Below the pieces are notes generated by a model. It did not search any database, was not told the DNA's origin, and saw nothing but the letters and a program-made list of their open reading frames with translations. A program made the position numbers and the translations under genes. Source: JAQTNP01 sp964616145 (GTDB lineage: Bacteria > Patescibacteriota > Minisyncoccia > Minisyncoccales > PEYH01). Taken from it: a stretch of DNA of 31,342 nt. Below, in pieces: positions 1 to 7,300 of this stretch. Each line of letters opens with the position of its first letter. Position 1 is the first letter of the stretch. The stretch is from contig CAZTRD010000009.1 in NCBI GenBank assembly GCA_964616145.1, forward strand, positions 1-31,342, in the 5' to 3' direction.

Positions 1-136
1 AATCGTACTCATTCCATTCCTCATAACCCATCGAGTCCCTGAGATGAATCAAATTCCCTAAGGAATCGTACTCTCTCCATGCCTCATAACCGTCTGAGTT
101 CTTATGATGAAGCAACTTCCCTGAGGAATCGTACTC
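1..136 (-). repeat. 63-bp tandem coding repeat
   Basis: The word AATCGTACTC recurs at 1, 64 and 127, exactly 63 bases apart, with much of the intervening sequence also similar. The period corresponds to the 21-residue protein repeat of the overlapping leftward gene, so this is a coding repeat and not an intergenic array. The array continues beyond the left edge of the window. Confidence 0.85.
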
Positions 137-172
137 CATTAAAGGTATAAAATCTTTATACTCAGCTTTCAT
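1..172 (-). CDS. 21-residue tandem-repeat (YD-like) protein, 5' end only
   Basis: Only the N-terminal 57 codons are in the window; the gene runs off the left edge. After a lead of about 14 residues the protein enters a repeat of exactly 21 residues, with units beginning EYDSSGKLLHHKNSDGYEAW and EYDSLGNLIHLRDSMGYEEW, then a third EYD. The pattern of acidic-Tyr-Asp, Ser-x-Gly, hydrophobic-x-His and a Trp recalls YD/RHS-like beta repeats seen in phage and toxin surface proteins, but the unit length and spacing are its own. An AGGAG at 178-182 lies 5 bases before the ATG at 170-172 and only 2 before the ATG at 173-175, so I take the inner one. The leader of this gene is the structured, GC-rich stretch described separately. 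Function unknown; an extracellular or virion-surface repeat protein is a guess. Confidence 0.8.
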   Translation of the reverse strand, partial: MKAEYKDFIPLMEYDSSGKLLHHKNSDGYEAWREYDSLGNLIHLRDSMGYEEWNEYD

Positions 173-189
173 CATATCTCCTTTTTGCC

Positions 190-548
190 TGTTGTTCTAC
201 TCGACTATCTACACTCTCCACACTACACGAAGGGGCGACGCTCATCCAACCCCTTCATTTGCCCTGTACTCCGGCGTTGTGCCTTTGGCAAGGTTTACCG
301 GAGTTAACGCCCTTCCGGCCTTTCGGCCGTATTTCCTTCCCTGCACAGTACCGGATTATCGTGTGCTCCACGACTGGACATCCGGCAGGGGGCTCTGTGC
401 GAAGTGGACAGTCGCTTTAACGTGTGCTGCCGCCACGGGTTTAGGCTTACGCCTATTTTCCATTATTCCCGCATAACACCATCTGCGAGTGGACCAGCTC
501 TTTACACTCCGCTGATAAGAGTGTCCGGTTGCCAGCCGGAGATTGGCT
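190..548 (-). ncRNA. Candidate structured RNA (unknown class)
   Basis: About 350 bases between two leftward genes without a credible reading frame but dense in inverted repeats. Stems seen by eye (plus coordinates): 229-235/250-256 (7 bp); 268-274/298-304 (7 bp) enclosing 280-283/287-290; 316-320/325-329; a nested long hairpin 343-348/395-400, 351-356/380-385 and 359-363/369-373; 436-439/468-471 enclosing 442-446/451-455; 504-509/519-524; 524-528/536-540. Read on the minus strand the loops at 321-324 and 447-450 are GAAA and GTAA, both GNRA tetraloops, which argues for the minus strand as the RNA strand. I recognise no RNase P, tmRNA, group I or group II intron core. It could be a free-standing phage RNA or the long leader of the repeat-protein gene downstream, since no terminator precedes that gene's ribosome binding site. 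No covariation test was possible. Confidence 0.6.
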
Positions 549-552
549 TAAC

Positions 553-933
553 TTAAATTACCCCAATCTGCTGAAAAACCCTATGTTCGAAAGAGGGCTT
601 CTCACCCTCTCCCGCCCTGTTTACGTTCCACGACGAAAAGCAAGGGACTGTTCCCGCCAGTCCCATTTCCTCATACAACCTCTCCTCCACCGTCTCCCAC
701 ATCTTCTGAAGGAGGGGGGTCGGGAAGACCCCAAAAACCGCCTCCGCCTTCGCCTCCTCTATCAACCCGTACAACTCTTCAAGAAGACCTCTTACATCCT
801 CCGGGCTGTTCAGCCGGAGCACTCCCAGACGCATCCCTTTTTCCTTTTGTGTAATGGAGAAACCCATCCCCTCCATGTCCCTCAACTGCTCTACGCCAGG
901 TTCGTGACGACTAAACCAAATCGCTGTCCTCAT
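553..933 (-). CDS. Small protein of unknown function with SRHEP motif
   Basis: A 126-residue protein starting MRTAIWFSRHEPGVEQLRDM. The ATG at 931-933 is preceded by AAAAGGAG with a 6-base gap, so I prefer it to the GTG one codon upstream. The opening beta strand followed by SRHEP and a glutamine, then a predicted alpha/beta run to a second strand (AVFGVF, near residue 66) and a C-terminal segment with SFEH, looks like a compact Rossmann-type fold. The opening faintly resembles the small CRISPR-linked ring-nuclease families (Csx15/Csx20 type, which open with a strand and a HxLTxEQ-like turn), but I cannot demonstrate homology. GC content and codon use (GAG, CTC, GGG) differ sharply from the neighbours, suggesting recent transfer. 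It lies directly upstream of the structured RNA on the same strand, so the two may travel or act together. Confidence 0.75.
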   Translation of the reverse strand: MRTAIWFSRHEPGVEQLRDMEGMGFSITQKEKGMRLGVLRLNSPEDVRGLLEELYGLIEEAKAEAVFGVFPTPLLQKMWETVEERLYEEMGLAGTVPCFSSWNVNRAGEGEKPSFEHRVFQQIGVI

Positions 934-985
934 CACTTTCTCCTTTTAACATTTTACAATCTAATAAACTACACCAATCTAGTAT

Positions 986-1011
986 GCCTTAAATTGGTTG
1001 TTTTTTAAGGC
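986..1011. repeat. 8-bp inverted repeat in divergent intergenic region
   Basis: GCCTTAAA (986-993) and TTTAAGGC (1004-1011) form a perfect 8-bp inverted repeat with a 10-base loop. It lies between two divergent genes and overlaps the spacer of the putative rightward promoter, so an operator is as plausible as an RNA hairpin. No T-run follows on either strand, so it is unlikely to be a terminator. Confidence 0.45.
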
Positions 1012-1025
1012 TTAAAATATATAGT
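998..1025 (+). promoter_or_regulatory. Possible sigma-70-type promoter
   Basis: TTGTTT (998-1003) and TATAGT (1020-1025) are separated by 16 bases and sit 27 bases before the ligase start. The -10 matches consensus at five of six positions and the -35 at three of six. The stretch is AT-rich, so chance matches are likely; location upstream of the first rightward gene is the best support. Confidence 0.35.
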
Positions 1026-1052
1026 ATAAAACGTATTGGAGTTAATAATTTT

Positions 1053-3137
1053 ATGCCTATTGCCCCCGGAATACAGCAAAGAATATACGGAAATCCTACG
1101 GATTTATCTATAGGAGATTTGGTTAAATTTTATGTGCAGGAACACTTGGCAGAGAGAGCAAAATTACACACCGATGTTCGTTTAGGAAATAAGAAAAGAA
1201 AACTGTATAGTTGGGCTGTTAGGAAGGGATTGCCGGAGCCCGGACAGAAACATTTCGGAGCTCAAACATTTTTACACGATGAGGGTTACGGACCTTTTTC
1301 AGGAATTATTAAATCTAGATACGGGAGAGGTTTAGTAACTTCTAAAATACAGGGGAAGGCCTTAATAACTAACGTAGACGATAAGGGAATAACCTTTGCA
1401 ACAGCTACAGAAGGAACTCCACAGAGATTTAGATTACAGAGGCTTAAAGGGGAGAGAGACTGGTTATTAATTAATGTAACTCCTACCAAGTCTGATAAGT
1501 ATAAGAAGATAAATTATAGACATGTTCCCGCCGAAGATGTAGAACAACTCTTCACTCCTGAAAATATGATACAAGCTAAAGCAGATGGATCTGCTAGCTG
1601 GTATGAGTTATTAAAAGATAAGATAGAAGTATTAAGTTATAGGACACATAAAGATACTGGTTATCCTATAGTACATACTGAAAGAGCGGGATTATACGGA
1701 CTTAAAAATTTAGATCTCCCTAAGAATACGACTTTAAGAGGTGAGATATATGCTGAAGGACCTAAAGGACCTCTAACAGCCGCAGAAACTGGTGGGATAC
1801 TTAACTCCACTTTAGAAAACTCTATAAACAAACAGAAAGATAAAGACATACGCTTAAGACATATGCTCTTCGATATTGTTAAATATAAAGGTAAAGATCT
1901 TAAGGATATGCCTTACAGAGAAAGATATAAGTTACTGCAATCTATAGCTGCTAAACTCCCTAAAGATTTCTATGTTGCCGAAGGAACTACGGATCCTGAA
2001 AAACAGAGACAGATGTGGAAGGATATAATTAAAGGAACGCATCCATTAACTAGAGAAGGCATAGTAGCGCATCCCCTTTCCGGAGGAGTTCCTAGTAAGG
2101 TTAAGCAGTTAGAGGAGAGTGATGTTATAATTACGGGAGTATTTAAAGGGAAAGGAAAATATCAAAACTCTGCCGGAGGGTTTACTTACGCCCTCCCCAG
2201 TAATCCTACAAAGACCGTCGGAGAAGTTGGGACCGGACTTAGGGATGAAGATAGGAAGGATATGTGGGATAATCAGAAAGATTGGGTGGGGAGAACAGCT
2301 AGAATTAGAGCACAGGAACAATTTAGTTCGGGGGCTTATAGAGCACCTTCATTTTCCTTCCTTGCAAGGCATGAAGATATACAACAGAAGACTGCTATCT
2401 GGCATCCGTTGCCAGATAAGAAACAAACATTATCATTCTTAAAGAAGGCCGGAATGTATAAACAAGCACTATCTGCAAATACGGTTATACGCGCAGTAAG
2501 AAGAGCGGCAAAAGCAAACGGAAACTACGCAAACGATAGATTGCTAAAAACACTATCTCACGTTATGAGATGGTCAAAAGCGAGAGCAGCCAGAATAGAA
2601 CCAAAAGCACTAGCAGAATCTCTAAAACCATCCATTAAAACTACTCCTACAGAAGGGGGGACTCTAAGAGTTCCTTTCGGAGAAGCTAAAAAATATCTAC
2701 AAGCTTGGAAAGATATGAAGACAGGAGTTAGGCGTCCCTTTGTTGAATTAAAATCCGCTGAAAGGTTTAAACCCGGATGGGGTCCATATGCTGGTGCAGG
2801 ATTTTATCGCCCAACAAACATAGTATCTTCACCGAACTGGCAAGCACTGGCACACGAAACCGGACATGCATTAACAAATGCAAAAGGACAAAGTCCACTA
2901 GGGAATAGTTTGTGGAGAATGGAGGAGCCTACCAGAAGAAAAGTGATATTGGATGAATTGTTAGCTTGGAAAAATGCCAGACAATTTTTATCGAAGTTCC
3001 CTAGATGGAAAACAGCGGATCCATCTTTTAAAAAACGATTATACGACATGCAAAGATTAACATTGGAAACTCATAAAAATTACAAGTTAAATAATTTACT
3101 TATTGAAAGATTCTTTCAAGGAAACAAATTAAAATAA
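1053..3137 (+). CDS. ATP-dependent DNA ligase with LigD-type phosphoesterase and HExxH domains
   Basis: 694 residues in three parts. Residues about 25-145 resemble the 3'-phosphoesterase domain of bacterial LigD: VQEHLAERAKLHTDVRL keeps the expected His31, His39 and Asp41, and His75 could be the third metal-site histidine. Residues about 172-450 are the nucleotidyltransferase plus OB fold of ATP-dependent ligases: motif I KADGSAS with Lys176 as the probable AMP-accepting lysine, LRGEIYAE (228-235), EGIVAH (335-340), and a motif V-like lysine-rich stretch near 364-369. Residues about 480-694 are an extra domain with LAHETGHAL (zinc-binding HExxH at 601-605) and a possible third ligand Glu635 in DELLAW. 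The first two parts suggest sealing of nicks with cleaning of 3' ends. The protease-like part is unusual on a ligase. GGAG sits 10 bases before the ATG. It heads the rightward block. Confidence 0.88.
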   Translation: MPIAPGIQQRIYGNPTDLSIGDLVKFYVQEHLAERAKLHTDVRLGNKKRKLYSWAVRKGLPEPGQKHFGAQTFLHDEGYGPFSGIIKSRYGRGLVTSKIQGKALITNVDDKGITFATATEGTPQRFRLQRLKGERDWLLINVTPTKSDKYKKINYRHVPAEDVEQLFTPENMIQAKADGSASWYELLKDKIEVLSYRTHKDTGYPIVHTERAGLYGLKNLDLPKNTTLRGEIYAEGPKGPLTAAETGGILNSTLENSINKQKDKDIRLRHMLFDIVKYKGKDLKDMPYRERYKLLQSIAAKLPKDFYVAEGTTDPEKQRQMWKDIIKGTHPLTREGIVAHPLSGGVPSKVKQLEESDVIITGVFKGKGKYQNSAGGFTYALPSNPTKTVGEVGTGLRDEDRKDMWDNQKDWVGRTARIRAQEQFSSGAYRAPSFSFLARHEDIQQKTAIWHPLPDKKQTLSFLKKAGMYKQALSANTVIRAVRRAAKANGNYANDRLLKTLSHVMRWSKARAARIEPKALAESLKPSIKTTPTEGGTLRVPFGEAKKYLQAWKDMKTGVRRPFVELKSAERFKPGWGPYAGAGFYRPTNIVSSPNWQALAHETGHALTNAKGQSPLGNSLWRMEEPTRRKVILDELLAWKNARQFLSKFPRWKTADPSFKKRLYDMQRLTLETHKNYKLNNLLIERFFQGNKLK

Positions 3138-3155
3138 AAGCAGGAGAACATAAAC

Positions 3156-3326
3156 ATGCCAATAAAACTCGAAAAAGAACTTAAAGCTTCAGCCGAAAAA
3201 AAAGGTTTAAAGGGGAAGAGGAAGAATGCCTACATATACGGAACTCTTCGATCTACGGGCTGGAAACCTAAAAGAGAAAAGACTGCTAGTGAAGTGGCCT
3301 TCCTAGAGGGCTATATGAGTAAGTAA
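3156..3326 (+). CDS. Small basic protein, 56 residues
   Basis: ATG at 3156 follows CAGGAG with a 9-base gap, 18 bases after the ligase stop. The product is rich in lysine, with GLKGKRKNAYIYGTLRSTGW followed by KPKRE and an acidic-hydrophobic tail. This short Lys/Arg-rich layout with YIYGTLRKTGW-like wording is a kind of small protein I associate with phage genomes, but no function is known to me. The charge suggests nucleic-acid binding. It ends one base before the next ATG, so the two are probably cotranslated. Confidence 0.7.
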   Translation: MPIKLEKELKASAEKKGLKGKRKNAYIYGTLRSTGWKPKREKTASEVAFLEGYMSK

Positions 3327-3327
3327 G

Positions 3328-4101
3328 ATGACATTCATATCCGTTACAGAATTCGAAAAGATATCTTCTGTATGTTACAATTCTGCAAAAGATATACCTA
3401 AAATTAAAGACGGAGATATTGTACATCTCAAACTAGACAAACTTAACGAATTACTAAAATACAACACTAAGAACTGCATATTGATATCTACTAGAGACAT
3501 ACCTGTTAATGCTTCAACACTTTCTAAGATAACCCCTAAAATTATACATTGGTTCGGTAATAATATTGTAGTTACAGATCCTAAACTAACCTGTATTCCT
3601 CTAGGTATTCCCCCAATAAATGCTAAACAGGGGAATGGAAGACAGGATATACTAATTAAACTTATGCAGGATAAACCCGCTAAAAAATATTTAGTTTATA
3701 TGAATCACCTCCTAGAAACTAATTTAAGTGTAAGGAATAGAGTTTGGAAAGAATTCCTTAACGTAAATTGGATTGTACATAAGGGCGGGAATAAGAGGAT
3801 AGACTATACGGAATATATTGAGGATATGTCTAAAAGTAAATTCGTAATATGTCCTCCAGGAAATGGTTTAGATACACATAGAGTTTGGGAGTCCTTATAT
3901 TTAAATGCCATACCAATTATAGAGAAAAGATTTTATCTAGCTTGTTATGATAACCTCCCCCTACTAACAGTTAATAAATACTCGGATATCTTAAAACTCG
4001 ATTTGAATAAATTATATGAATTACTAATACCTAAATTAAAAGATAATAAATATTTAGACTTTAAGTATTGGAAGGATTTAATATGGATAAAACGTACATA
4101 A
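3328..4101 (+). CDS. Exostosin-like (GT47-type) glycosyltransferase
   Basis: 257 residues. The C-terminal half carries the exostosin/GT47-like nucleotide-sugar site: KSKFVICPPGNGLDTHRVWE (169-188), then SLYLNAIPII, the usual order of a CPxGxGxDxxRxWE block and a hydrophobic strand. The N-terminal half (WFGNNIVV, LTCIPLGIPP) also fits this GT-B family, whose short phage and bacterial members have about this size. It should move a sugar from a nucleotide donor to a glycan or protein acceptor that the sequence does not reveal. The ATG follows the previous stop by one base without a clear ribosome binding site, suggesting coupling. Two methyltransferases follow, making a small glycan-modification cassette. 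Confidence 0.75.
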   Translation: MTFISVTEFEKISSVCYNSAKDIPKIKDGDIVHLKLDKLNELLKYNTKNCILISTRDIPVNASTLSKITPKIIHWFGNNIVVTDPKLTCIPLGIPPINAKQGNGRQDILIKLMQDKPAKKYLVYMNHLLETNLSVRNRVWKEFLNVNWIVHKGGNKRIDYTEYIEDMSKSKFVICPPGNGLDTHRVWESLYLNAIPIIEKRFYLACYDNLPLLTVNKYSDILKLDLNKLYELLIPKLKDNKYLDFKYWKDLIWIKRT

Positions 4102-4682
4102 AACAGTTTTTAAATACACATTACTGGTTTAACTATCAATCCTTCTACAAACATATTGCAGAAAATCCTGAAATACTTAAGGCTCTAGAAGTAGGAGTTT
4201 GGAAAGGACATTCCATATCTTTCCTAACTAAGGAATTCCTTAGGAATGGTAAGGAAGATTTTGAGATAATTGCTGTAGATATTTGGGGGGATTGGGGAGC
4301 AATTCCTAATCAGTCCTTCCCCGAACTTCCTTACATATATGACATATATAATTTAAATTTAGAGCTTCAAGATGTTCGTAAATACATTAGGGATATTAAA
4401 GAACAATCGGATCTAGCCGCCAATCTCTTCGAAGATGGTTATTTGGACTTTATATTTATAGATGCTAATCACGAATACGAATATGTTAGAAAAGATATTC
4501 TGGCTTGGCTCCCCAAGGTTCGTAGAGGTGGGATTTTAGCGGGACACGATTACGCTTCTGAACCTAATGTTATAACTAAAGATATGGTGGAAAACGTTAG
4601 AGGAGCGGTAGATGATTTGTTTACAGAAGGTTTGTTACCTAAACCTATTATAGAAGGATGTGTTTGGAAAGTAACACTTTAA
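4083..4682 (+). CDS. Class I SAM methyltransferase (Methyltransf_24-like)
   Basis: 199 residues from the ATG at 4083, which has GGAAGGA 6 bases upstream; an in-frame TTG at 4068 is less likely. It overlaps the glycosyltransferase by 19 bases. Motif I is LEVGVWKGHSISFL, followed by the acidic strand end AVDIWGDW, the strand LDFIFIDANHEYEYV and the block WLPKVRRGGILAGHDY. This is the order of the small methyltransferase/cephalosporin-hydroxylase-like family often found with sugar genes. The C-terminal domain of the large protein at 11474-14629 shares the same IDxxHxYExV and GGHDY blocks, so the two are paralogs. Likely role: methylation of a sugar hydroxyl in the phage glycan, inferred from family and neighbours. 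Confidence 0.82.
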   Translation: MDKTYIKQFLNTHYWFNYQSFYKHIAENPEILKALEVGVWKGHSISFLTKEFLRNGKEDFEIIAVDIWGDWGAIPNQSFPELPYIYDIYNLNLELQDVRKYIRDIKEQSDLAANLFEDGYLDFIFIDANHEYEYVRKDILAWLPKVRRGGILAGHDYASEPNVITKDMVENVRGAVDDLFTEGLLPKPIIEGCVWKVTL

Positions 4683-4687
4683 ATACT

Positions 4688-5338
4688 ATGAAGAAAGTTA
4701 ATTGGCAATTACCTTTGGGAAAGGTTATGGACGAAAGAAGGTTAGAAAGACCTTACATAGCGAAAAAACTGCTAAATGTTAAAAATAAAATTATTGTAGA
4801 TTGGGGTTGTTTGGATGGTAGCCAAAAGACGGGAGAAATTGTAGGCACTTCAATATTCTACAACATAGATAAATCGAATACGATAATAGGTGTAGATATT
4901 AGAGATATCCCGACTCTTAAAGGACAATATATTGTAAGTGATATCATATCAGCCCCTATAAATACAGAGTCGGTAGATATAGGCTTATGTATTTCTACAA
5001 TAGAACACATAGGTCTTACTAAATACAATAACAGTTTAGATAGTACCGGAGATAGTAAAGCTTTAGGTAAGATGATAGATGTGATAAAAGCGGGAGGAAA
5101 ACTATATCTTACATTTCCCTACGGCACTTCCCCCACTATAATCGGAGGATGGATTAAAGTGTATACGGAAGAAGTTTTAAAGAGTTGGGAATTAGAGCAT
5201 CCGAACTGTCAGTTCAATAAGGATATCTTTGGATTGTTTGGAGGGAAGTGGTATAACTGCGATTTTAAAGATTTAGAAAAAGTTCAATCTAAAACAACTG
5301 TTACTGGAATCTGTTGTCTAGAGATTATCAAGAAATAG
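4688..5338 (+). CDS. Class I SAM methyltransferase (Methyltransf_11-like)
   Basis: 216 residues from ATG 4688 (a possible upstream ATG at 4658 would overlap the previous gene by 25 bases). Motif I is degenerate: IIVDWGCLDGSQKTG, with the glycine-rich turn as WGCLDG. It is followed by IIGVDIRDIPTLKG, then SVDIGLCISTIEHIGL as motif IV, with the EHIG that marks Methyltransf_11 proteins, and KAGGKLYLTFPYG as the next strand. The family commonly methylates small molecules or sugars. Third gene of the glycosyltransferase-methyltransferase run, and it closes that run, since a promoter-like gap follows. Confidence 0.78.
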   Translation: MKKVNWQLPLGKVMDERRLERPYIAKKLLNVKNKIIVDWGCLDGSQKTGEIVGTSIFYNIDKSNTIIGVDIRDIPTLKGQYIVSDIISAPINTESVDIGLCISTIEHIGLTKYNNSLDSTGDSKALGKMIDVIKAGGKLYLTFPYGTSPTIIGGWIKVYTEEVLKSWELEHPNCQFNKDIFGLFGGKWYNCDFKDLEKVQSKTTVTGICCLEIIKK

Positions 5339-5343
5339 ACTAC

Positions 5344-5371
5344 TTTCAATCTTTTGAAAAATGAGTATATT
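5344..5371 (+). promoter_or_regulatory. Possible promoter overlapped by a small inverted repeat
   Basis: TTTCAA (5344-5349), a 16-base gap and TATATT (5366-5371) resemble a weak sigma-70 promoter ahead of the gene at 5396. The -35-like hexamer is also one arm of the inverted repeat TTTCAA-TCTT-TTGAAA (5344-5359). The 57-base gap between genes is one of the larger ones in the window, which supports a control site here. Confidence 0.35.
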
Positions 5372-5395
5372 AAAATGTAAGCAACGGAGAATTTT

Positions 5396-7300
5396 ATGCC
5401 TACACAATCTAAAGGTGGATACGGCCCTATAGCCGATATGCTGCTTCCTATTATAAGTGCTACTAAGGCTAGAACTGGCGATAAGACTGTAAATATAGGT
5501 CCCGGAGGTCTCCTAGGACTGCAAGATGTTGGACAAAACTATACCGATTACATCAATCAACGTGAACGCGAAAGATTGATGACTCCGATGGCTAAGAAGA
5601 TGCACTACTTACAGGCCGGTTTAGCTAGACAGATAGGTTTGGAAATGGGTATGCCTCCAGAAAAAGCAACCCTATCCGCTACCCGTGTATCTCCTCCTAG
5701 TGTTATGGCTTGGGGATTGATGAAGGCTAATAAGGTAGATGATATACTGATGAAGTTTGAAAAAGCTATGCAGAGTGAAGGGATAATATCTCCATTCGGT
5801 TTAAAAGGATCTCGCCTATCTACCGAAGCGTATAACAATAGAACACAGACTGTACTAAGCGATATACTTACGATGGTGATAGATCCCAGAATATCGGATA
5901 AGTGGGGGAATATGTCTAGCGATAAGATAGCTGACGTAATTCTTCCTCGATACCTATCCGGAGAATATAATGACATCCTTCAATCTCCTACAAACTTCGA
6001 TAATAAAGGGAATTTAACTAACACAGCTAGAAACCAATTATTTGGGAAGATGTCTGGAACTACGCAGGCTATAAATGAGCTTCAATACATTTTTCCAGGA
6101 ACAGACCCTAACGAAGCGTATGATAAGATGAGTCACTACTTCGGGGAAGATCCTATTAAAGCTTTAGGAGCCGGTCCGGTAAAGAAACTATTCAGAAATT
6201 TAAGAGCTACCGCTAGAAGCACTGGAGTGTCGCAGGATGATATGGTGAATCTGATGGCCAATATAGGTTCGGAATATAAGAAAAGTGGGAGAGATCCTTT
6301 TCACGCCCTATCTTCGGCTAAAGATCTTATGTTGCTCGCCGCAGCTTCTAGAGAGGGACCTTCTGACGCCGATCCTGGAAGATATAATCAAGCAATGATT
6401 TCCAATGTTACAGCGGCTAGACATAGCCCTATAGCGGATACTATGGGACAAGCTTATTCGGCTTTAAGTGATAAGGTTGGGGATGTTGAGGCACGTAAAA
6501 TATTAGCTAAGGTATCTACGGATAGATCTAATTTTGAAAATCCTCAAAACTTTATTAAAGCCATAAATCTTAATTTAGGAAATAGAACGTATCCTTTAGA
6601 CGAAGGACTTCTAGCAACATATGCCGATAATCCTAAGACACGTTTCTTTAAGGCTTCCGGAATGGGGACTATAACAATGTTACAACACTACGCCGGACAA
6701 ATGCAGGACTATAGAAAGAAACTGTTGCAGAGAAAGTTTGGATGGAACGGCGATCAGCTTATATATCTAGATAAATTGGGGGGACCTACGGTAGCAAATA
6801 TTAAAAAATATGTTTCAGGAATGGGTCTGCCGAATTCCAATGAAGTTCGTAAAAAAATATTTGCTATACAAAGTGCTTTCGACAATCTTGCTAAAAATCA
6901 AGGATTCGAAAAAGCAACTGCTGCAGACAGGTTTATCTCCGGAGTTACTAATGATTCAGCTTTGAAGAGATATAAACAAGCAGAAAGAAGAGCCGAAAGA
7001 GTTGCCAACTCTCTAGAAAAACAGCCACGTCCCGGAGGAGTTAGAGGGCTTACACAGTATATAGCTGGAAATAAGACGCAGGGGAATTGGTGGGAGGCTA
7101 TAACAGGTTCTAAAACTCTTTCTCCAGGCCAGATAGCCGAACTGCAGGGCGTGGATATAAATAAATTCGATGAACCTTCGAAACAAATTTGGGGTAAAGC
7201 AATTTCCGGATGGCTTGCTCCTGAAAAAATATCTGCTAAAGAAAGAGAAAATGCCGTAAAAACCTTAGGAAATATGGAGGAGATGAATTATGGACGTTAA
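5396..7300 (+). CDS. Probable phage structural protein, 634 residues
   Basis: No family recognised with certainty. The protein has no signal peptide and no clear membrane segment. It is mostly helical by appearance, with many Ala, Gln, Lys and Gly residues and repeated short helix-breaking GMG or GP turns. Stretches such as STGVSQDDMVNLMANIGSEY (near 280) and SAKDLMLLAAASREG resemble the helical segments of tail tape-measure proteins, so a tape-measure fragment or an internal virion protein is possible. Against this, it lies outside the leftward tail block. CGGAGA sits 5-6 bases before the ATG. The last 11 bases overlap the next gene. A virion role is an inference with modest confidence. Confidence 0.72.
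   Translation: MPTQSKGGYGPIADMLLPIISATKARTGDKTVNIGPGGLLGLQDVGQNYTDYINQRERERLMTPMAKKMHYLQAGLARQIGLEMGMPPEKATLSATRVSPPSVMAWGLMKANKVDDILMKFEKAMQSEGIISPFGLKGSRLSTEAYNNRTQTVLSDILTMVIDPRISDKWGNMSSDKIADVILPRYLSGEYNDILQSPTNFDNKGNLTNTARNQLFGKMSGTTQAINELQYIFPGTDPNEAYDKMSHYFGEDPIKALGAGPVKKLFRNLRATARSTGVSQDDMVNLMANIGSEYKKSGRDPFHALSSAKDLMLLAAASREGPSDADPGRYNQAMISNVTAARHSPIADTMGQAYSALSDKVGDVEARKILAKVSTDRSNFENPQNFIKAINLNLGNRTYPLDEGLLATYADNPKTRFFKASGMGTITMLQHYAGQMQDYRKKLLQRKFGWNGDQLIYLDKLGGPTVANIKKYVSGMGLPNSNEVRKKIFAIQSAFDNLAKNQGFEKATAADRFISGVTNDSALKRYKQAERRAERVANSLEKQPRPGGVRGLTQYIAGNKTQGNWWEAITGSKTLSPGQIAELQGVDINKFDEPSKQIWGKAISGWLAPEKISAKERENAVKTLGNMEEMNYGR

Larger units (their letters stand above)
190..945. 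other. GC-rich island (likely acquired segment)
   Basis: By hand count 301-420 has 71 G/C in 120 bases (59%) and 661-720 has 33 in 60 (55%), whereas 1561-1620 inside the ligase gene has 19 in 60 (32%). The GC-rich block covers the candidate RNA and the small gene at 553-933 and ends at the AT-rich intergenic region near 945. I see no flanking inverted or direct repeats that would mark a transposon. Constraint on the RNA could explain part of the difference, but not the codon use of the protein gene. Confidence 0.65.

Noticed and set aside
192..476. Rightward 94-codon frame over the RNA region
   Set aside because: No ATG-SD pair, odd composition and it runs over paired stems; it is the antisense of the candidate RNA.
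190..548. Group I or II intron, RNase P or tmRNA reading of the RNA
   Set aside because: I could not find the conserved core elements of any of these, so I left the class open.
529..1008. Rightward 159-codon frame
   Set aside because: Antisense shadow of the gene at 553-933, which has a proper ribosome site and sensible protein.
1286..3049. Leftward frames of 62-81 codons within the ligase gene
   Set aside because: They overlap a long gene with recognised motifs on the other strand and lack ribosome sites.
5605..5976. Leftward frame of 123 codons
   Set aside because: Antisense of the 634-residue gene, no ribosome site or recognisable protein.
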